Shown: positions 1 through 11,900 of the stretch, one piece after another
Layout: each line of letters opens with the position of its first letter
How positions within the stretch are numbered: the first letter of the stretch is position 1
NCBI GenBank assembly: GCA_014281115.1
Contig: JACONQ010000013.1
Span: 603,501-667,500 of the forward strand
Direction of reading: 5' to 3'
Origin: Laburnicola sp. R22_1
Taxonomy: Eukaryota; Ascomycota; Dothideomycetes; Pleosporales; Didymosphaeriaceae
DNA length: 64,000 nucleotides
The notes under the pieces: generated by a model
The model's database searches: none
Seen by the model: the letters and a program-made list of their open reading frames with translations, nothing else
Told to the model about the DNA's origin: nothing
Translations under genes and position numbers: made by a program

Positions 1-2118
1 AGTTCGAGACGCTGAAATCGACGAGACACTCCACTGATCGGGGGTCTGCCACCTTTCTCGTATCGTGACCCAATAGCGTGCCCTTGGGCTCATACGAGTT
101 CTGTCGAGGATCACTTCGGCACTTCCCTGTGTTGCAAACTCGTTTACAATGCGGACATTTCCAGGTAGGATTCTCCATGACAGTGAGCGGCATCATATCA
201 TGTGCCCTAAATAGCGTCCCATAGCAGTACGCATAGTCACAGTTAGTACAGAAAGCCATCTTCCACTTCGGATGGCGGTGCAGACAGACGTGGCATGACT
301 TATGCTTGCTCAGCCACTGCTTCGACTTCTTCTTGGCCGGCTTGAGCCTGCCATACTGATCGATCTGCGGTTCCTCCTCCTCGGACTCCTCAGTTTGAGG
401 CTTTGGGTTGAAAACATCCACGAAAGGTCGGATCTTGAGCTGCTCCTGGCATACTTGCGCCAGGGTCTTTTTTCCAAGATACCTCCGCTCTTCTTGCAAC
501 GGAAGCGGCGTCTTTTCGGTCATTTGTCCGTCGATGTCGATGATCTGAGCGCGCCATTCTTCATATCGGTGCAACAGGTCTTTCCATTTCCACTGCTCGA
601 CCCATGTATACCCAGACTGGCATTCGCAGCTTCGGCCCATGCAATAGCAATCCATGCAGACATCGTAGGGTTCTTCCATTTCTTTGCTGTAACGGTTCTT
701 GCAAGCCTTGCAAGTCAAAAAGCGGTTGAAAATGTTGCACCTGCAGTAGGCGCAGGTGACGTTACTATCGTACGGTATAAATTCGGGATGTTCTCGAGAC
801 TGTTGCGCTTCGGGCGCAAACATCTCCGAGAGCAGGATGTTCTTGTACAGGTCGAACAACCTCTTGAAGTCGCGTTGAACATGGCGAATCTTTAACGAGC
901 GCTGAATAGCTTCCGCTTGTTCACCACCCATTTCAACTTGAGCTCGCGCTGACTTGATTAACTGGGAGTATTTTAGCAGTGTATAATACACAATCGCTTT
1001 GTTCTTGTACTGCTCGTCACGGCAGACGACGCGCGAGTTCGGCAGCGCTTCAGACATGGCCAGTTCGAGTGTCTCAACGGTAGTACGATTCCAGGCGATC
1101 TTCATCGTACGAGTGCCCCGGTTCCAAACTTGGTGAGGAGCCAGAGGCGGAATCAGGATGAAATCTCCAGGGCGTTGCTCGACAACATACGTCTTGAAAG
1201 GGGCCTTCTTCCATGCGATAAGTTGTGCGAAATGGTTCTCGACTTCAATGTCGTGTCCCAAAACCGACAGCCAATACTCAGACACCAGATGTCGGTCCTT
1301 CATCTCGGTCATGAACCATAGCGAAGAGCCAGGCCGCTCCGGCTTGCCGTCTTCACTAACCGTCTTCGAGGCGTCCACCATAATATTCTGGCCCAGAGAT
1401 GCACACATCTCTCGGTGGGCTGGTGTATAGGTTCCCTCGTGTCCGACATAGCACATGAGATTTTGGGCGCGCATTTCTGGCGGCAGGCTGCTCATTAGAT
1501 CTCCTGCGCGGGCGATGCCTCGACCTTTCCGAAAACCCGGTTCGTCCAAAGCGCCAGGGCCACCAACCTCACCCGTGCTCTCATTGAGGTAAAAGAGGCC
1601 AGGCGGAATGTGCTCCTTCAGCTTGTCCTGCCAGACGTTTGGACAGTCGATGTCCTTGAGGTAGATGCGCTGGCGCGTCTTGTCGCGGTACCGCTCTTCG
1701 CCGTCGAAGAATTGTTCGGTAAGCTTGCCCATGTGCTTGAGGTAGTGCTTGATGGTGAGCGGCATATTCTCCCTGGACGTGAGGTTGCGCGCGTTCTCAA
1801 CTGTCGACGTGTTAGCGTTACTGCGCCAGCTCGGAGCGCATGCCACCTACTCTTGTCGCCGAGATTGTCGCGCAGCCACGACGGCGTGAAGGTCCACGGG
1901 TCCAGCACCTCCTCGAAGCCATCAATGACGAGCGGCTTGCCTCCGATTATGACATGCAGGAGCACAAGCTTTTCGAACTGCTCCATGCCATTGTTGGCGA
2001 TCATCTCGTAGGATATGCGGTCCGCATATTGGAAGTTGTCGGCCGTCTCTACGAAGGTTCGCACATCGAAGTCAGGTGGAATGGGCTCAAAAGAGGCCCT
2101 GGGGCGCGCCGCCGGCAT
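1..2118 (-). CDS. JmjC-domain protein with C-terminal 4CXXC_R1-type zinc finger (3' end beyond window)
   Basis: Putative Fe(II)/2-oxoglutarate-dependent histone demethylase or related chromatin factor. Exon 1 is 2118-1851 and exon 2 runs from 1800 off the left edge; the 50-bp intron has a GTAGGT donor and a CGACAG acceptor. The ATG at 2118 is chosen because the in-frame codons upstream look like untranslated leader. The JmjC core shows the metal-binding triad His218-x-Glu220 (AHRE) and His312 (APHQVWN). Two cysteine-rich modules follow: one around CAYC...CKAC...CMDC, and a second with CHVC...CTNC...WKCPHC and CNTGKCR, which resembles the zf-4CXXC_R1 finger of CDCA7. JmjC plus R1 finger is also the layout of plant IBM1-type demethylases. 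Substrate cannot be read from sequence. It is divergent from COQ2. The family call is strong; the exact orthologue is uncertain. Confidence 0.85.
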
Positions 2119-2455
2119 GTTGAAGCTTGTAGCGGCGCATGCAAGACGGGCGGGGCAGCTGTCGCGCGAAGTGTAGCCACGCACTGATGTGTGATGTGGG
2201 AGGGGAGGCAGGTGTCTGAATCGCAGGGCGATCGGGACGTCGAGGGGACGGCCGAGGGGAGCAGAAGCAGGCACCGAGAGGGTGGCGACGCGAACGGTGG
2301 TGTCGGTGTTGTGGAGACGTGAGCGCGCTCGACGCTAAAGTCGAAGGCTGGGCAGGAGCTCGACGGGGGGCTGGAGCTTCGGCGGGCCACGTGATCGGGC
2401 GGGTCGACATCAGGACCGGCGCAACCTTCAGCTTCCATTCCATAAATCGACAGCT
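2119..2455. promoter_or_regulatory. shared upstream region of the JmjC gene and COQ2
   Basis: This 337-bp stretch separates two divergent start codons and must hold both promoters. An in-frame extension of the JmjC ORF enters it, but has no ATG; I treat it as leader. No specific operator is recognised. Confidence 0.4.
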
Positions 2456-3748
2456 ATGGCGCTGCTTCGACCTACGCGGCTTCAAAGCCCGTCTCTTGGC
2501 CTTCAATCTATATACACATCATCCAGAACAAGATGGAGACCATTTTACACAGCAACCCCTACCTGGTCACGGCACAACATCTCCTTCACCCCTGCCACAT
2601 CGAGACGCCAGTCACGAGTAGGACCTCTACTATCTCTACCAAAAGCCAACACTCTCCATCCGCAGTACCCAAATCCACTACCATCCCGACTCCACTCCTC
2701 GACCCCCCTAACAACAACAACAACAACCACCCAAGGCCCGCCTCCCAATCCCAAGCCGCTCCCCGCCTACGCACCACCAACAACCGGCCTCCTCTCCTAC
2801 CTCCCCAAACCCATCGTCCCCTACGCCGAGCTCATCCGACTCAACAGCCCCACAGGAACCTACTACCTCTTCTTCCCCTGCCTCTTCAGCACCCTCATCG
2901 CCGCCACCCTGGCCACCCCCCTAGCACCCCCCTCCACCGTCCTCAGCACAGCCGGCCTCTTCCTCGCCGGCGCCCTAGTCATGCGCGGCGCCGGCTGCAC
3001 AATCAACGACCTCTGGGACCGCAACTTAGACCCGCACGTCTCACGCACGCGCCTCCGCCCCCTCGCCCGGAAAGCCATCACCCCCCGCGCAGCCCTCGTC
3101 TTCACCGGCGGGCAGCTCCTCACCGGCTTGGCGGTCCTGCTATCCTTGCCGTTCGAATGCTTCTGGTATGCGACGCCGTCGCTGCTGCTCGTCGCGTCGT
3201 ACCCGCTCGCCAAACGCGTGACCAATTACCCGCAGTTCGTGCTCGGGCTCACCTTCTCCTGGGGCGCGATGATGGGCTTCCCCGCGCTGGGCGTCGACCT
3301 TCTGGCGGATCGGGCGGCATTGGCGGCTGCGGCGTGTCTTTATGGGAGCAATGTTGCGTGGACAGTGCTCTACGATATGATCTACGCGCACATGGATATC
3401 AAGGACGACGCAAAAGCCGGCATCAAGAGCATAGCGTTGAAGCATGACAAGGAGACAAAGGCCGTGCTTACCGGTCTAGCCGCCGTGCAACTAAGTCTCC
3501 TGGCTGCTGCGGGGGTTGCTGCGGGAATGGGGCCCGTCTTCTTCGTCGGTGGCTGTGGGAGCGCGGCCCTCACGCTCGGGACGATGATATGGAGGGTTCA
3601 GCTCAAGGATGTTAAGAATTGTTGGTGGTGGTTTAAAAATGGTGCGTGGTTCACGGGGGGTGGGATCGCGCTTGGGCTTACGGGCGAATATCTCGCTCAG
3701 TACCTGGGCTGGTATGATGATGATGAGAGCAAGAGTGAGGAAACTTGA
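2456..3748 (+). CDS. COQ2: 4-hydroxybenzoate polyprenyltransferase, mitochondrial (COQ2)
   Basis: Single-exon protein of 430 residues. It attaches the polyprenyl tail to 4-hydroxybenzoate in ubiquinone synthesis, in the mitochondrial inner membrane. The UbiA family is shown by both Asp-rich prenyl-diphosphate/Mg sites: NDLWDRNLD at about residues 184-192, and YDMIYAHMDIKDD near 306-318 followed by the typical KAGIKSIAL. About 100 N-terminal residues are rich in Arg, Ser and Thr and poor in acidic residues, as for a mitochondrial presequence. Several hydrophobic helices follow. Length fits fungal COQ2. The ATG at 2456 is the first in frame. Other UbiA enzymes (heme O synthase, for example) have different second motifs, so COQ2 is the best call. 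Confidence 0.93.
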   Translation: MALLRPTRLQSPSLGLQSIYTSSRTRWRPFYTATPTWSRHNISFTPATSRRQSRVGPLLSLPKANTLHPQYPNPLPSRLHSSTPLTTTTTTTQGPPPNPKPLPAYAPPTTGLLSYLPKPIVPYAELIRLNSPTGTYYLFFPCLFSTLIAATLATPLAPPSTVLSTAGLFLAGALVMRGAGCTINDLWDRNLDPHVSRTRLRPLARKAITPRAALVFTGGQLLTGLAVLLSLPFECFWYATPSLLLVASYPLAKRVTNYPQFVLGLTFSWGAMMGFPALGVDLLADRAALAAAACLYGSNVAWTVLYDMIYAHMDIKDDAKAGIKSIALKHDKETKAVLTGLAAVQLSLLAAAGVAAGMGPVFFVGGCGSAALTLGTMIWRVQLKDVKNCWWWFKNGAWFTGGGIALGLTGEYLAQYLGWYDDDESKSEET

Positions 3749-4511
3749 GGTTGCAGGTGTCGGTTTGAAGACTTCGGCCCAGACAAGTGTCTCTAGATCT
3801 CGTCTGGTGCATGTTAACAGCACTTGTAGAACACACATGTACATCTAGAAATATAATATCTCTCCACATCAATGCATGCAGGAGATTCAAGATTAAGTAA
3901 ATATTCTCAATATTACCATCTATTCATCAGCAAGTTGACTCAGTTGAAACAATCCCCTCCCCTTCGCCACATACGATTTTAACAATTATACCAATGCGAG
4001 TGCCGGCTAGCAGCGCGTAAACTACTCGTCGGGCGATCCATAGGCAAGGACACGGTAACAATACTATGATAGGATGCTTACCTACGTAGAGAGTGAGAAG
4101 TTTTAAGTCTATATAGGTTAGAGAAGAAGGCGAGTTTGAAGTGTATAGTGTATTATATAAGCTAGCGTTAGATATAGCGAGACATGTTGATATGCGGGAC
4201 TTTGATGCGAGTACGTGATATATCGGTTGGAGATATTCCTGTTGACGGGAGTATCTTCTTCCAGATGCAGAACTAATCGAACAGACAGCTGGGCATTAAA
4301 GAACACGCATGCACAGATGTACCAACAAGAACCCGACAGCAACAGTCACCAAGCTCACCATGAAAAAAAAAGTCTGGCGGGTATGAACCATTCATTCGGA
4401 TATCATTCCAGCTTTTCGCTCTGAATATAGAAAAGCAGCTACTCAGCACCCCGCCGGAACGCCATCCTTTTATGCATAGCCTCATCACTCGTCCTCCAAA
4501 CACGCACCACT
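3749..4511. other. intergenic, convergent 3' ends of COQ2 and RPL31
   Basis: About 760 bp between two converging genes, becoming AT-rich from about 3,830. It should contain both 3' UTRs and polyadenylation sites. No ORF or repeat here is convincing. Confidence 0.5.
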
Positions 4512-5148
4512 CTACGCGTCCTCGACGACGGTGGTCTGGAGGCCCTTGGGGTCCTTCACGTTGACGGCCTGGACGTACGAGTACAGCTTCTCCTTAGCGC
4601 CCTCCTCGTCGTTACGCTTGCGGGAGATGCGGACGCGCAGGCGGTACGGAACGCCCTTGATGCCGGATTCCCAGACCTTCTTGTTCAACTGGGGGTCTAG
4701 GCGGACGTCCTTGGTGCCCTGGTCGCTTGTCAGCTCGTTGTTTTGCGTCATACAATGGAATGAATCGCAAGGCTCTTACGAGCAGCATACGTTCAAATTC
4801 CAGGATGGGCCAACGTACCATGGCCTTCTCAGCGAAAGCGCGGATCTCCTTGATAGCCCTGGGGGCCCTCTTCTTGAAGGAGACACCATGAACCTGTTCA
4901 TTCCCAAAGTATCAGCCATCCGTATATCTCGAACAGTCTTCCGCCCTACCTACACATTCACGCCCGTCGCATGCTTGTTGCATACGACCGAGTGCGAATG
5001 TGCAGTATTGCTGGACTTCACAAAACTGAACTCAACATACTCGCTTGTGCATGTGGATCGTGTATTCGCGCGCGACGACGTCGGCGATGGCGCTGCGAGT
5101 GGCTTTGCCGGTGGGCTTCTTGCCGCTGTTCTTGGCTGCGCTGGACAT
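4512..5148 (-). CDS. RPL31: 60S ribosomal protein eL31
   Basis: Cytosolic large-subunit protein near the polypeptide exit tunnel. Three exons: 5148-5041, 4893-4819 and 4718-4512, giving 128 residues plus stop. Exon ends fall exactly at codon borders (36, 25 and 68 codons with stop). The conserved core is plain: [10 protein letters not shown], then [18 protein letters not shown], then [16 protein letters not shown] and [17 protein letters not shown]. The third exon is taken to start at GGC (4718) rather than the earlier in-frame AG, because that restores the family's AM-GT-DVRLDP junction. The N-terminus [15 protein letters not shown] is typical of a basic ribosomal extension. An additional intron in the 5' UTR is possible but not demonstrated. 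Confidence 0.95.
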
Positions 5149-5757
5149 TTCTGCAGAGCGTGGTGTCAGCAACGTGAAGTAAGAAGAGCGGACCGAGGCT
5201 GGTCACAATTGAACTTGGGGCGCCAATGCGCAGGGCTTTGATAGGAGGGGCAGGTCTTACTGAATGATTCCGCTGGAGGTTAGTGGTGGAGAGGTGACGT
5301 GCGGCTTGAAGCTGAGGATCGTGGAAGGACGGCCGTCGACAATTCTATTTCGATTTGCGTGTGTGCCAAGAGCTTAAAACGCTAGTCACTAAGCGAGCGT
5401 AGCCCTAGCGTGGATTGTGCATGAGACCGCACCATGCAAAAGCAGCTTTTTGCAGTATACATTTTGAACAACAGTCAATGGACAAGAATACTATCGTATG
5501 GCCAGTCGATGAAAATACCATCACGTAACATTCGAGACGAATCGGGTTGCCATACGGGCCACTTTGCTGTCCTGAGTCCTGAGCCGCCTAAACAATAAGA
5601 ACCCAATGACGCTGTGTACAGTAACAGTTTGCAATAGTTTCTACGTAGGGTATATATGCCATCCAAGCACGCTTTTGATCGATATCTTTTCCATCGCGCC
5701 TGCAAATGCCAAAGTCAAGTCGTTCTTCATCCATACTTCCGTGCAGGGGGTAGAGGA
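5149..5757. other. upstream region of RPL31 and 3' flank of the CHY/RING gene
   Basis: 609 bp lying upstream of RPL31 and downstream of the CHY/RING gene, both on the minus strand. It contains the RPL31 promoter. No further gene, RNA or repeat was seen. Confidence 0.4.
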
Positions 5758-8224
5758 CTATCGGTGCCCTGGGAGGTCGATATCGTTGTCATCATCATCG
5801 CCGTCTCCGTCGTCGTCATCCTCTTCGTGATCCTCTTCGCTTTCATCAGTGCTACTTTCATCGTCGTCGTCGGCGCCTTCCTCGCCGCCAGAGAGGAACC
5901 GGTCAAGCCGTCCACCATCCTCGCCCCAAAACTGCATACCATCCACATCGTGATCCTCGGCCAAGTCCAGGGCTGGGATTTGGTCAATAGAAGCATTCAG
6001 ATAATTGCGCAGAGGTGTGATGGATCGATTGAAGCGTTCCAGGACATACTGCGGCAGGGAAGGCAGCTGGACTGTTGTACCGTCTGTTGCACGAATTTCA
6101 CGGCGCTCCTCGTCGAGATCAATGATGGGCACGGCCTCATTAGGTATTTCGCCGGTCGGATTGAGATAGTGGTCGAACGAACGGCGGACCCGCTCTAATA
6201 AGTCGTAAGGGTCCGGCATCTGTGGCATCTGCGGCATTTGTGGCATGCCTGGGAGTTGTGGCATTCCCGGAAATTGGGGCATCTGAAATGGAAAGGACGG
6301 CAGCTGTCCTGATTGTGGCATTCCCGGGAATTGCGGCATCTGGAAAGTAAAAGATGGCAGTTGGCCCGGGAGCCATGTCTGCTCCGGTTCGTCAGGCTGA
6401 AAATAGTAACGCGGAGAGCGGAGAGGCAGAGAAGCAGGGGAGCTAATGCTGATTGGTGATCTGGCTCCACGATTATCATCTTCCTCGGCGTCTAGAATCG
6501 CGTTGGCAGTCTGCTCGCTCTCTGGCCCGTTCAAAATGCGAAGCTCGTTAGTGTTGTACGAGTCACAGGTATTGCATTTATTTCCCAGCCAATGATACTT
6601 GACGGACGACTTGGCGGCGCAGTCGTTGCATTGAATGATTGCTCTTGTATTGACAAATTGCTCAGGCATCGGCTGGCTCTCGATTGCCTGTGTCAATTTC
6701 TGCCACTGCAGCTCCATGTTGACAGCGCTCTTCTTGCATGTCGGGCATTTATATGCAGTTTCCATGTACTGATTGTAACACTCTTTGTGCAGGTAGTGAC
6801 CGCATGGCATGGACACAACAGCCGTTGACGAATTGAACAGGTACTCTCCGCATATGGGGCAATCGCAGTCGGTGGCGCGCTCGATGCACTTATGGGTCGT
6901 GGCAAAAGCTATGGATATGCACACATTACAGGTCTAAGACATGTCAGGCTGGACGAACAAACGGCAGCGCCAAACTTACCTTGCAATGCACATAGTCTTT
7001 GCCCAGTCCTTCTCCTCGTCGGCAGATACCGCAATCGGTGCAGTGGTATATCTTCTTGCTGCTATTGTTGTCCCACAACTTGCAGATATTGCAGTAGTAA
7101 CATGCCGACTGTGTTCCACACTGGGCACAGTACTCGGCAGCCTTCTGAGGGGTGCCACATGCCATGCAGAGCATATTTTGTGTCTTCTTCCGGTCCAAAT
7201 TGTGGTCTTCCTCGGCATCATGACAATGGCGGCAGGTGTACCACCGCCGACATTCGTAGCATTGCACCTTCACGTTGCGCTTGTAGTGCTGGCAGCCAAA
7301 TGGCGCGTCCTGCTCGAAGGCGTCGCCGTCCTCATCCTCGATGGAGGTAGGATGAGTAGGATGAGGCCGGCATGTAGGCTCCGTGTCTCCGGGTCGCAGG
7401 TTGAAAGGGTTCTCCGAGTCGATTTCGGAGGCGGCAGAGAGGGGTGACGAGTATTGGGCATCGGAGAAGACGGACTGGCTGGACGTGGGCGTAAACGGGC
7501 GGTCGTGCGAGACGAAGCTGCTGGGCGAAGTCGGGCGCAGGTAGTTGTAACGCTCCGTCATCAGGGTATGCATCAGGCGGGCTTTGTTCTCGTCGCCAGT
7601 GCTCATGTTGCGGATCTCGTGGATACGAGCCCGCAGATGGCGCATGCCGTCGTCTGCAGGCAGCGACTCGGACATGGTGGGCGCATTCTGTTCACCTGCG
7701 GCTGGCGCTGCGCCGGCACTGGCGAGGCTGGCTGCGTGCGTTGCGGCATGCGGAGCGGCGGGGTTGAGGCGCCGGAGCTGCACTTCGAGGGCGTGCGAGG
7801 GATTCGCAGACATGGCTGCATCGCCAGGTATGTCGATGGGTGCGCTCGGCGCTGTGGTGCGGCGCATCAAGCCCAGCAGTGGCGGGTGATGCAACGCCCC
7901 GTCATTTTCGTGCCGCAGCTCGTCGCCAGCGACTGCTGAGTGCGCACGACGAACAATGGAGGCATCGTGGCGGCGAGCGTCTAGCGGAGTGGAGCTCCCG
8001 CTGCCCTCCAGCTGGATGTCGTCGTCGAGCGTCGTTGCGTGGCCGCCACGCGGGCTGGCGCTGGAGGAAGACTCATCAAAAGACGCGCTGCGGTTGGCAT
8101 GTGATAGTCGTGGGAGCCGACGTCCCTCGCCTTCGTCCCCGCCTGCACGGTTGGGCGCAGCGCTGGAGAAGCGGCGTGCTTGACGGACTACGGGGCCAAT
8201 AATGAAGGAAGAAAATAGACTCAT
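5758..8224 (-). CDS. CHY zinc-finger/RING E3 ubiquitin ligase (RCHY1/Pirh2-like)
   Basis: 806-residue protein from two exons, 8224-6980 and 6933-5758; the 46-bp intron (GTAAGT to TTAG) is phase 0. Residues 1-305 are Ser/Pro-rich and look disordered. The CHY zinc finger spans about 306-380 (GCQHYKRNVKVQCYEC...CRHCHD), then a CTCHY finger (CTDCGICRRG...HCKTCNVCIS) to about 437, then a RING-H2-type finger at about 440-481 (CPIC...CGHYLHKEC...CPTC), then a zinc ribbon near 519-545. This is the domain order of RCHY1/Pirh2, an E3 ligase that binds its E2 through the RING. Unlike the short human protein it has a long N-terminal extension, a run of PQFPGMPQ-like Met/Pro/Gln repeats, and a very acidic C-terminal tail. 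Target proteins are unknown. Confidence 0.92.
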
Positions 8225-8963
8225 GAGGGCATGCTGTGCAGGAGGAGAGCGGAGGCGTCAGGAAAAAACCAGTCGACGTCTCGTGCAAAAGGCCTGGTCC
8301 ACCGCCACTCTCATCAGCCGCGGCCACTCTTGGGGTGAAAGGGCACCAAGAGGCTCGTGGGACCGATGATCTGCAACGAGGGACCGTGTCATAGAGTGAT
8401 CGGACGATCGAGGAGCTAAGCGCCACTGTCACCAGATAGAACCAACAACCCTTCGTTTGAACTTTGGATAGACATCGCTTCCATTGTTTTGGCCTGTATA
8501 CGGCCCGATATGCACGTGGCAACTAGATTATACACTGAAGTATTGCAACCGCACCCGGCTCCCATGCTTTTGACCATTCCCGGATTTGCTCAGACCCAGA
8601 CCCAATTCCGGTACTTATACTCCATTATCCCACGGCTAGCCATCGCAAACCGAGCTATTAACCCCCAACCCACAGCCATGCAAATGCCCAAGGACGCATC
8701 GAAACAGAAATCGCTAATAGTGGTATCTGAAAAGCAAAACAAGAATCGGGCGTTGACATCGTAATCATGCAACAAAAGAAAAAAAAGAAATGGGGGAATA
8801 AGATCCACTGCGGCCGTCAGCTTCTGCGCCTGATGTGCTTGCATACCACAACTGAGGGTACAACGAGGCCGTGAGAGTGTGTCGGGATATACAGCGAGTA
8901 TTCAAAAAGATCCAAATGCACCATGCTACAGTCCAGAGGGCGCCTTAATCGGCATATGCCCAT
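8225..8963. other. intergenic
   Basis: 739 bp: promoter side of the CHY/RING gene and 3' flank of the RasGEF gene. No coding or repeat signal recognised. Confidence 0.4.
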
Positions 8964-11900
8964 TCATCGATCCTTGATGTTCGATGAGAAGTGGAAGCTG
9001 AGAAACTCGAATCGATCTTTTGAATCAGCGCGGCCGTCAGCTGTCAGCGTGCTGGGTGCGTTGATGTCTGTAGGGAGAGGAGCTCGGATCGTCTGTGGAG
9101 GGTCTCGCGGCTCCAGGAGCAGAGATCGCCGGTAGTAGCTCTGGACATTGGCTTGATCACTCGAGTGCATTCGCTGAATTTGGGACTCCATCCACTCCTG
9201 CATTTCGGGAACGGCCGACAGAGCGTAAGGGACTTGGAATGATTGGAGTTGACCAATAATTTTGGCCGTCTTCATGTGTTTGTCGAAGTTTATGACGGAA
9301 ACACCATCCTCGCCGCATTCACCACGAAGCTGGCGGGTTGTACCATTGCCGACATCCACAAACGTGAGGTCCGTGAGATAGATACCAACGAACGGGATAC
9401 AGGGAGCGACATGGTTTTGAAGACGCTGACGAAGAACCGCATAGTTGCGGCCCACGTCGGTGATGGTCTTGAGTTCATCGAGGCGAGCCTTTGTCTTGGC
9501 AGATACCAGCTCCCATGTTCTCTTCAAACGTAGCACCATAGAAGAGTTCAATGAGCAGATGATGGCCATCAACGAGTCGTAATTGTTGAGCTCCAAGCAC
9601 CTGACTGCAATCTTCACCCATTGTTTGATTACAACGGCACGTTTCTTAGCATCCTCCAACTGTAGGATTGTATCCGCAACCAAGTTAGCCAGATCATTCG
9701 AGAGTGTCGACATCGCTCTAACATTCAGGGCCTTGGACCCGGTCTTCTTTGTCCATTGTAGATCGAGAAGTTCTTCCGGTTGTATCGAACAAAAGAGCTT
9801 CGATTCGATTATGGTGAACTGCCTCGCCATCTCTAAGGGGTCGAAATCGAGAATACTGCATTGGGTTTTGCCTTCTTTCCATGCCTTCAAGGCACTCAAT
9901 TGGCTCCTGGTAATGCAAGGGCTAGGTGCATTGTTGTCGGCCGGTATGAAGACAGAACCAGATATACCAGTCTTGCCCAACGAAGACGCCAGACGCGGCA
10001 CGAGAGTTCCGGCGCGAATATCAGTGGCCCTGGAGGTGAGCTCTGCAAGACGTTTGCCGGCGGCGGGTAGGGCCGACCGCAGCTTACCGGTCGCAAAAGA
10101 GAAAATTATGCCGAGGGCTGCAGAATCTGTATCCACTACCCAGTGACTTTCGAGCCAGACCTTGAAGACATTATACACCCGTAGACGCACAGGGATGCCA
10201 ACCGTTTGGCTGTCGCCGATGAGGTCAAATCGACTAATGAGGCATTGAGCCAGTTCCACTGGGGTGGTAAAGAGTCGGAAAGTGAGATAAAATGCGGTAA
10301 CGAAGCTAGTGTCTGGCGTGGCGTCATGAGTTGTCAACTGTTCCACCAAAGCTGGCAGTGAGCCTCCAGAGATCTGGCCGTCTTTGTTATAGACAAGTTC
10401 ATGGGCGTACGTCGTTTCAAGCAAGTGCTCTTCAGCAGCAGCAACATCCTCACTCGCCACAGACCGAAGCTCCGATGAGCTGCCAAAACTACTAACAAGC
10501 GTTTGTGCACTTTGTTTCTTTGCCGGAGAATGGTCGGGTGTTGTAGCTCTGGTCGAAGTCTGCGATAGGATGCTTCCAGTATCACCCCGCATGCTGTATC
10601 TGTGTGTGCTGCTGGAATCAGCCACGGACGCATTGACACTGTCGGTCCTGGCAGGCTTAGCGAAGAATCGCTGTGTTGCACTGGCCGGGCTGTGGGAATA
10701 GTCCGTAGGGCTAGGCTGGGGGAGGAGAGGAACAGGATGATGATTCAAAAGCGGTGGCAGAGACGACACAGAGGACCGAGATGAGGTTGCGATCGGGCTG
10801 TCGACACAAGCGTCCAGGGCATTCTGATTCGGCTGGAGAGTGGTGTTTTGACTGTCTGCTGATGGGGAGTGAGGAACTTCGGGAAGTGGTTTCGATTCGG
10901 AGGAAATGATTAGAGGTGGTAGCAGCTTGCGCTCATCGACTGGTGGCAGAGGTAGCGGTTTATCGGTCTCTGCGGGTGGTTCCGGCTGCCTTGGGACCTC
11001 GGGCTGCACTATCTCTTGAGGTGGTTCCTCGCCGATCTGATCAAAAATTGTTTTAGTCAGGCCGTCTTCACTCTCGAACTCAAAGTCGCCTATCCGCTCG
11101 ATCACCAGCCTTGCTTTTGTAGCGCAGTCTCCGGCTGAGCGAACGCAACTTGTGGCCGCCGAGACGAGGTGCCTTCCCCGGTCCGGCATGACCACCTCTT
11201 CATCCATGTCCGCATCGGAGCTGGTGAACATGTCCTTGGTCGCCTGGACAAGTTCGGTAAGTCGCGTGTACATGGTTTCCCTTGCCTGTTCCAGCTGTTC
11301 GGATCTTCGTGAATCGCGTTCCCATACTTCGTCGACGACTGTGAGCAGCTTCCGGCATGCGACGACAGATTCGTGTGTGGTTACGGCGAGCTCTTCAGAG
11401 GAACGCGACTGCAGATGCAACCCAATAAATGAACCGAGAAAGCCTAGAAAAGAATCGTGTGCAGCGTTCAGCCGCTCTGAGGCCAGGTTCTGGTTCCGAT
11501 GACCTTGAGACTTTCCGGTGTACGACAGGCGGTGCGTAACGGATAACCGATTTACCTGACCATGGGGTTGTGGAGGTAAAAGTGGTGATTGGAGCGTGTC
11601 CGAGTCGGAAGGGATCGAGAATGCGACAGAAAGACGCGCGAGGTTACGAGGCGGTTGCGTTGCTTCGTTGTCCGCTTGCGCTTGCGTTACATATGCACTC
11701 GCTTGTACTACGGAAGTTGGTCGTTCATTCGCTTGCGCCAAATCCGCTTCGTTCTGATTCGACGCTGCCGGCGGTTGCACCGAGGGATCAGCGGAGTCAG
11801 ATGGTGGGGTCAGAGGTCTATTATTGCCCTCCCCCATGCCAAATGACAGCGACACCGCATCCTGCGCCCATATGTCGAGAAAACGGACCGCTCTTGTCAC

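Noticed and set aside
2119..2274. N-terminal extension of the JmjC protein
   Set aside because: No conserved residues and low-complexity composition; ATG 2118 fits the domain start.
5656..6198. ORF antisense to the CHY/RING gene
   Set aside because: Val/Ile-rich because it is the complement of the Asp-rich acidic tail.
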